From the NCBI RefSeq assembly GCF_000225505.1, contig NZ_BACI01000048.1, positions 1 to 64,000 of the forward strand: a stretch of 64,000 nucleotides of DNA. Reading direction: 5' to 3'. Below the pieces are notes generated by a model. It was not told where the DNA came from and did not search any database. It saw only the letters and a program-made list of their open reading frames with translations. The DNA is from Gordonia alkanivorans NBRC 16433 (GTDB taxonomy: Bacteria > Actinomycetota > Actinomycetes > Mycobacteriales > Mycobacteriaceae). The translations under genes and the position numbers were made by a program. Shown in pieces: positions 62,640 through 64,000 of the stretch; the stretch's first letter is position 1, and each line of letters starts with the position of its first letter.

Positions 62640-63827
62640 CTACGGCCGGTCACATTCCGGTAGCGACAGGTCGATCGCGGCCGCCGCCTCGAGGACCATC
62701 CACGCCGACAGCTGCACCGACAGATCGCGTTCGGGGACCTCCGAGGGCATCACCGCACCCGCCACGAACTGGGCTTTCTTGCCGGCGGCCGTAGGGATGA
62801 CGGCCCTGCTGCGCCAGTCGCTGCCGAACACGACGCGGCCGCGGACCTCGGTGCGGTTCGCCCACGCCGCATCGGCACTCGAGGCCACGATTCGGGCTGC
62901 CCGGGCACGCAATTCATCCGATCCGTCGACATCCGGGAGGTCGGTGGCGATGAGCCCGAGATAACGGGCGAGCACCCCGTGGAACAGGCCGCCGTCGCCA
63001 CCGCCGCCGCCCTTGATCACCCCGTCGGTGCAGGAGTGCTTCTCGACGGCACCGAGGAGGCGGGCCAGACGGTCCAGATGGCGCTGTCCGCCGGTCGCGC
63101 GGAAGGCCTCGAGTTCGGCGCCGAGGACGACGCCCTGACAGTAGGTATAGGTGCCGGTCTCGGCCTTCAGCGAACCGTCGGGCTGCTTCTTCAGGCCGTC
63201 GATGACGAGGTGCGTCTTCGGGTCGATGAGGTTGGCGTCCATCCAGTCACACATCGCGACCGCGCGTTCGACGTGACCGGTACGGGCGACCAGGATGGCC
63301 GCGGGGCCGTTCGCCGGGGCGTTGAAGAACTGGTCGGTGGTGCGCCAGGGGATACCGCCCCCGTCCTCGGGAACCCAGGCGTCGAGCATGCGCCGGGTCA
63401 GGACCTCCAGGCCGCGTCGATGGTCGAGGTCGAGGTGACGGTCGGCGCGTTCGATCGCCAGTCCCAGCCACGCCATGTCGTCGTAGTAGTTGTTCGTCCA
63501 CCGTCCGAGGTTGCGCACCTTGATCCCGCGCAACACCCGGTTGGCGTCGTCGGCGACATCGGGGTCGAAGGAGCGGTCTCCGTGTGCGGAACCTTCGGGT
63601 CTGTGGATCGCGGCGTCGACGAGGAGGTCGACGAGATGTGCGTGCCACCAGTAGTGCCAGGATCCGAGATGCGCCGCGACGAACCCGATCGGCCAGGCGA
63701 CCGCCGCCGTCCGCGTCGCCGGCAGCCAGAAGGCGCGCTGCAGATGCCGCGCCGCGACGGCGTCCATGGCGGCCTGCGCGCGCTCGTTGGCGTCGTGCGC
63801 GTCGGTCGATTTGGTTTGTTCCCCCAC
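62640..63827 (-). CDS. Glycoside hydrolase family 76-like protein (395 aa)
   Basis: An (alpha/alpha)6-barrel protein resembling GH76 alpha-1,6-mannanases. The pattern NNYYDDMAWLGLAIERAD carries the paired Asp residues that are catalytic in this family. Other blocks are FWWTAP-like FFNAPANGPAAILVARTG, TYTYCQGVVLGAELEAFRATG, and C-terminal LSVQLSAWMVLEAAAA. No signal peptide, so it would act in the cytoplasm, odd for an enzyme of mannan-type polymers; it may process lipomannan fragments. The start is GTG 63827 with no clear ribosome site; a TAGGCT hexamer about ten bases upstream fits leaderless expression. Confidence 0.85.
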   Translation of the reverse strand: MGEQTKSTDAHDANERAQAAMDAVAARHLQRAFWLPATRTAAVAWPIGFVAAHLGSWHYWWHAHLVDLLVDAAIHRPEGSAHGDRSFDPDVADDANRVLRGIKVRNLGRWTNNYYDDMAWLGLAIERADRHLDLDHRRGLEVLTRRMLDAWVPEDGGGIPWRTTDQFFNAPANGPAAILVARTGHVERAVAMCDWMDANLIDPKTHLVIDGLKKQPDGSLKAETGTYTYCQGVVLGAELEAFRATGGQRHLDRLARLLGAVEKHSCTDGVIKGGGGGDGGLFHGVLARYLGLIATDLPDVDGSDELRARAARIVASSADAAWANRTEVRGRVVFGSDWRSRAVIPTAAGKKAQFVAGAVMPSEVPERDLSVQLSAWMVLEAAAAIDLSLPECDRP

Positions 63828-64000
63828 AAGGACGTAGCCTAGTCGTCGGTGTGATGCACAACCGTGCGTCGTATCGGTTCAACCAGAGACCGTTGGTCGT
63901 CGGGAACTCCCGAACGAAGGCGCGACGAAGTCGCCGGCCCACGCAGGATGAACGAGGAATGTGGTCCCACACATCAGTGTGCGTCTTCACGCCCCGTGCC
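63828..64000. other. Window end, possible start of a plus-strand gene
   Basis: Candidate plus-strand starts occur near 63949 and 63959 (an AGGA and a GAGGA lie close to them), but too few codons remain to judge. No RNA or repeat is seen. Confidence 0.2.

Overview
The window is GC-rich actinobacterial chromosome. Gene content and order point to a mycolic-acid-containing member of the Mycobacteriales, most likely Gordonia or a close relative. This is inferred from several features: a fused HadA/HadB mycolate dehydratase, a menaquinone block in the order known from Mycobacterium tuberculosis (menB ... menD, small membrane protein, mannosyltransferase, menG, geranylgeranyl reductase, polyprenyl diphosphate synthase, htpX, yajQ), and the rpmG - had - tRNA-Trp - secE - nusG - rplK - rplA block. 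No rRNA, CRISPR array, transposase or phage gene was seen.

Layout. (1) 1-17914: a 14.8-kb five-module NRPS gene, translationally coupled to a low-molecular-weight tyrosine phosphatase and a membrane-anchored DUF4012 protein. (2) 17908-19968: menB (minus), a small membrane protein and a hotdog thioesterase. (3) 20008-25793: an Rv1355c-like E1/nitroreductase fusion, a divergent acyltransferase-like gene with a coupled 12-codon leader ORF, a membrane GGDEF protein and an EAL protein. (4) 25933-29651: a CIRCE-controlled Hsp20, an enoyl-reductase-like protein, an AbrB-type membrane protein and a methyltransferase. (5) 29714-39883: menD, DUF3592 protein, peptidase E, GT4 mannosyltransferase, menG, a DUF2236 oxygenase, menJ-like reductase, grcC-like prenyl synthase, htpX and yajQ. 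(6) 40133-47106: tRNA-Tyr, -Thr, -Met, rpmG, hadAB, a frameshifted ABC-F gene with a WhiB7-like promoter and leaderless leader peptide, tRNA-Trp, secE, nusG, rplK, rplA. (7) 47213-55083: two corrinoid-type ABC importers. The first ends in a metallo-beta-lactamase/CobU fusion. The second is minus strand, behind a cobalamin riboswitch, with a small secreted protein between the two. (8) 55226-63827: lactate dehydrogenase, excalibur protein, DUF2786 protein, BrkB-like membrane protein, zincin, Lcp/DUF2236 oxygenase with a clear promoter, CocE/NonD hydrolase and a GH76-like protein.

How genes work together. menB, menD, menG, the prenyl synthase and the reductase would supply and partly saturate menaquinone. 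The two B12-type importers plus CobU suggest corrinoid scavenging and salvage. The GGDEF and EAL proteins would make and break c-di-GMP beside a conserved but uncharacterised E1/FMN enzyme. The NRPS lacks a usable adenylation domain in two of its five modules and is coupled to envelope-type genes, so it probably makes an uncharacterised, possibly envelope-associated, peptide. All domain and family calls were made by eye from translated sequence. No database search was run.
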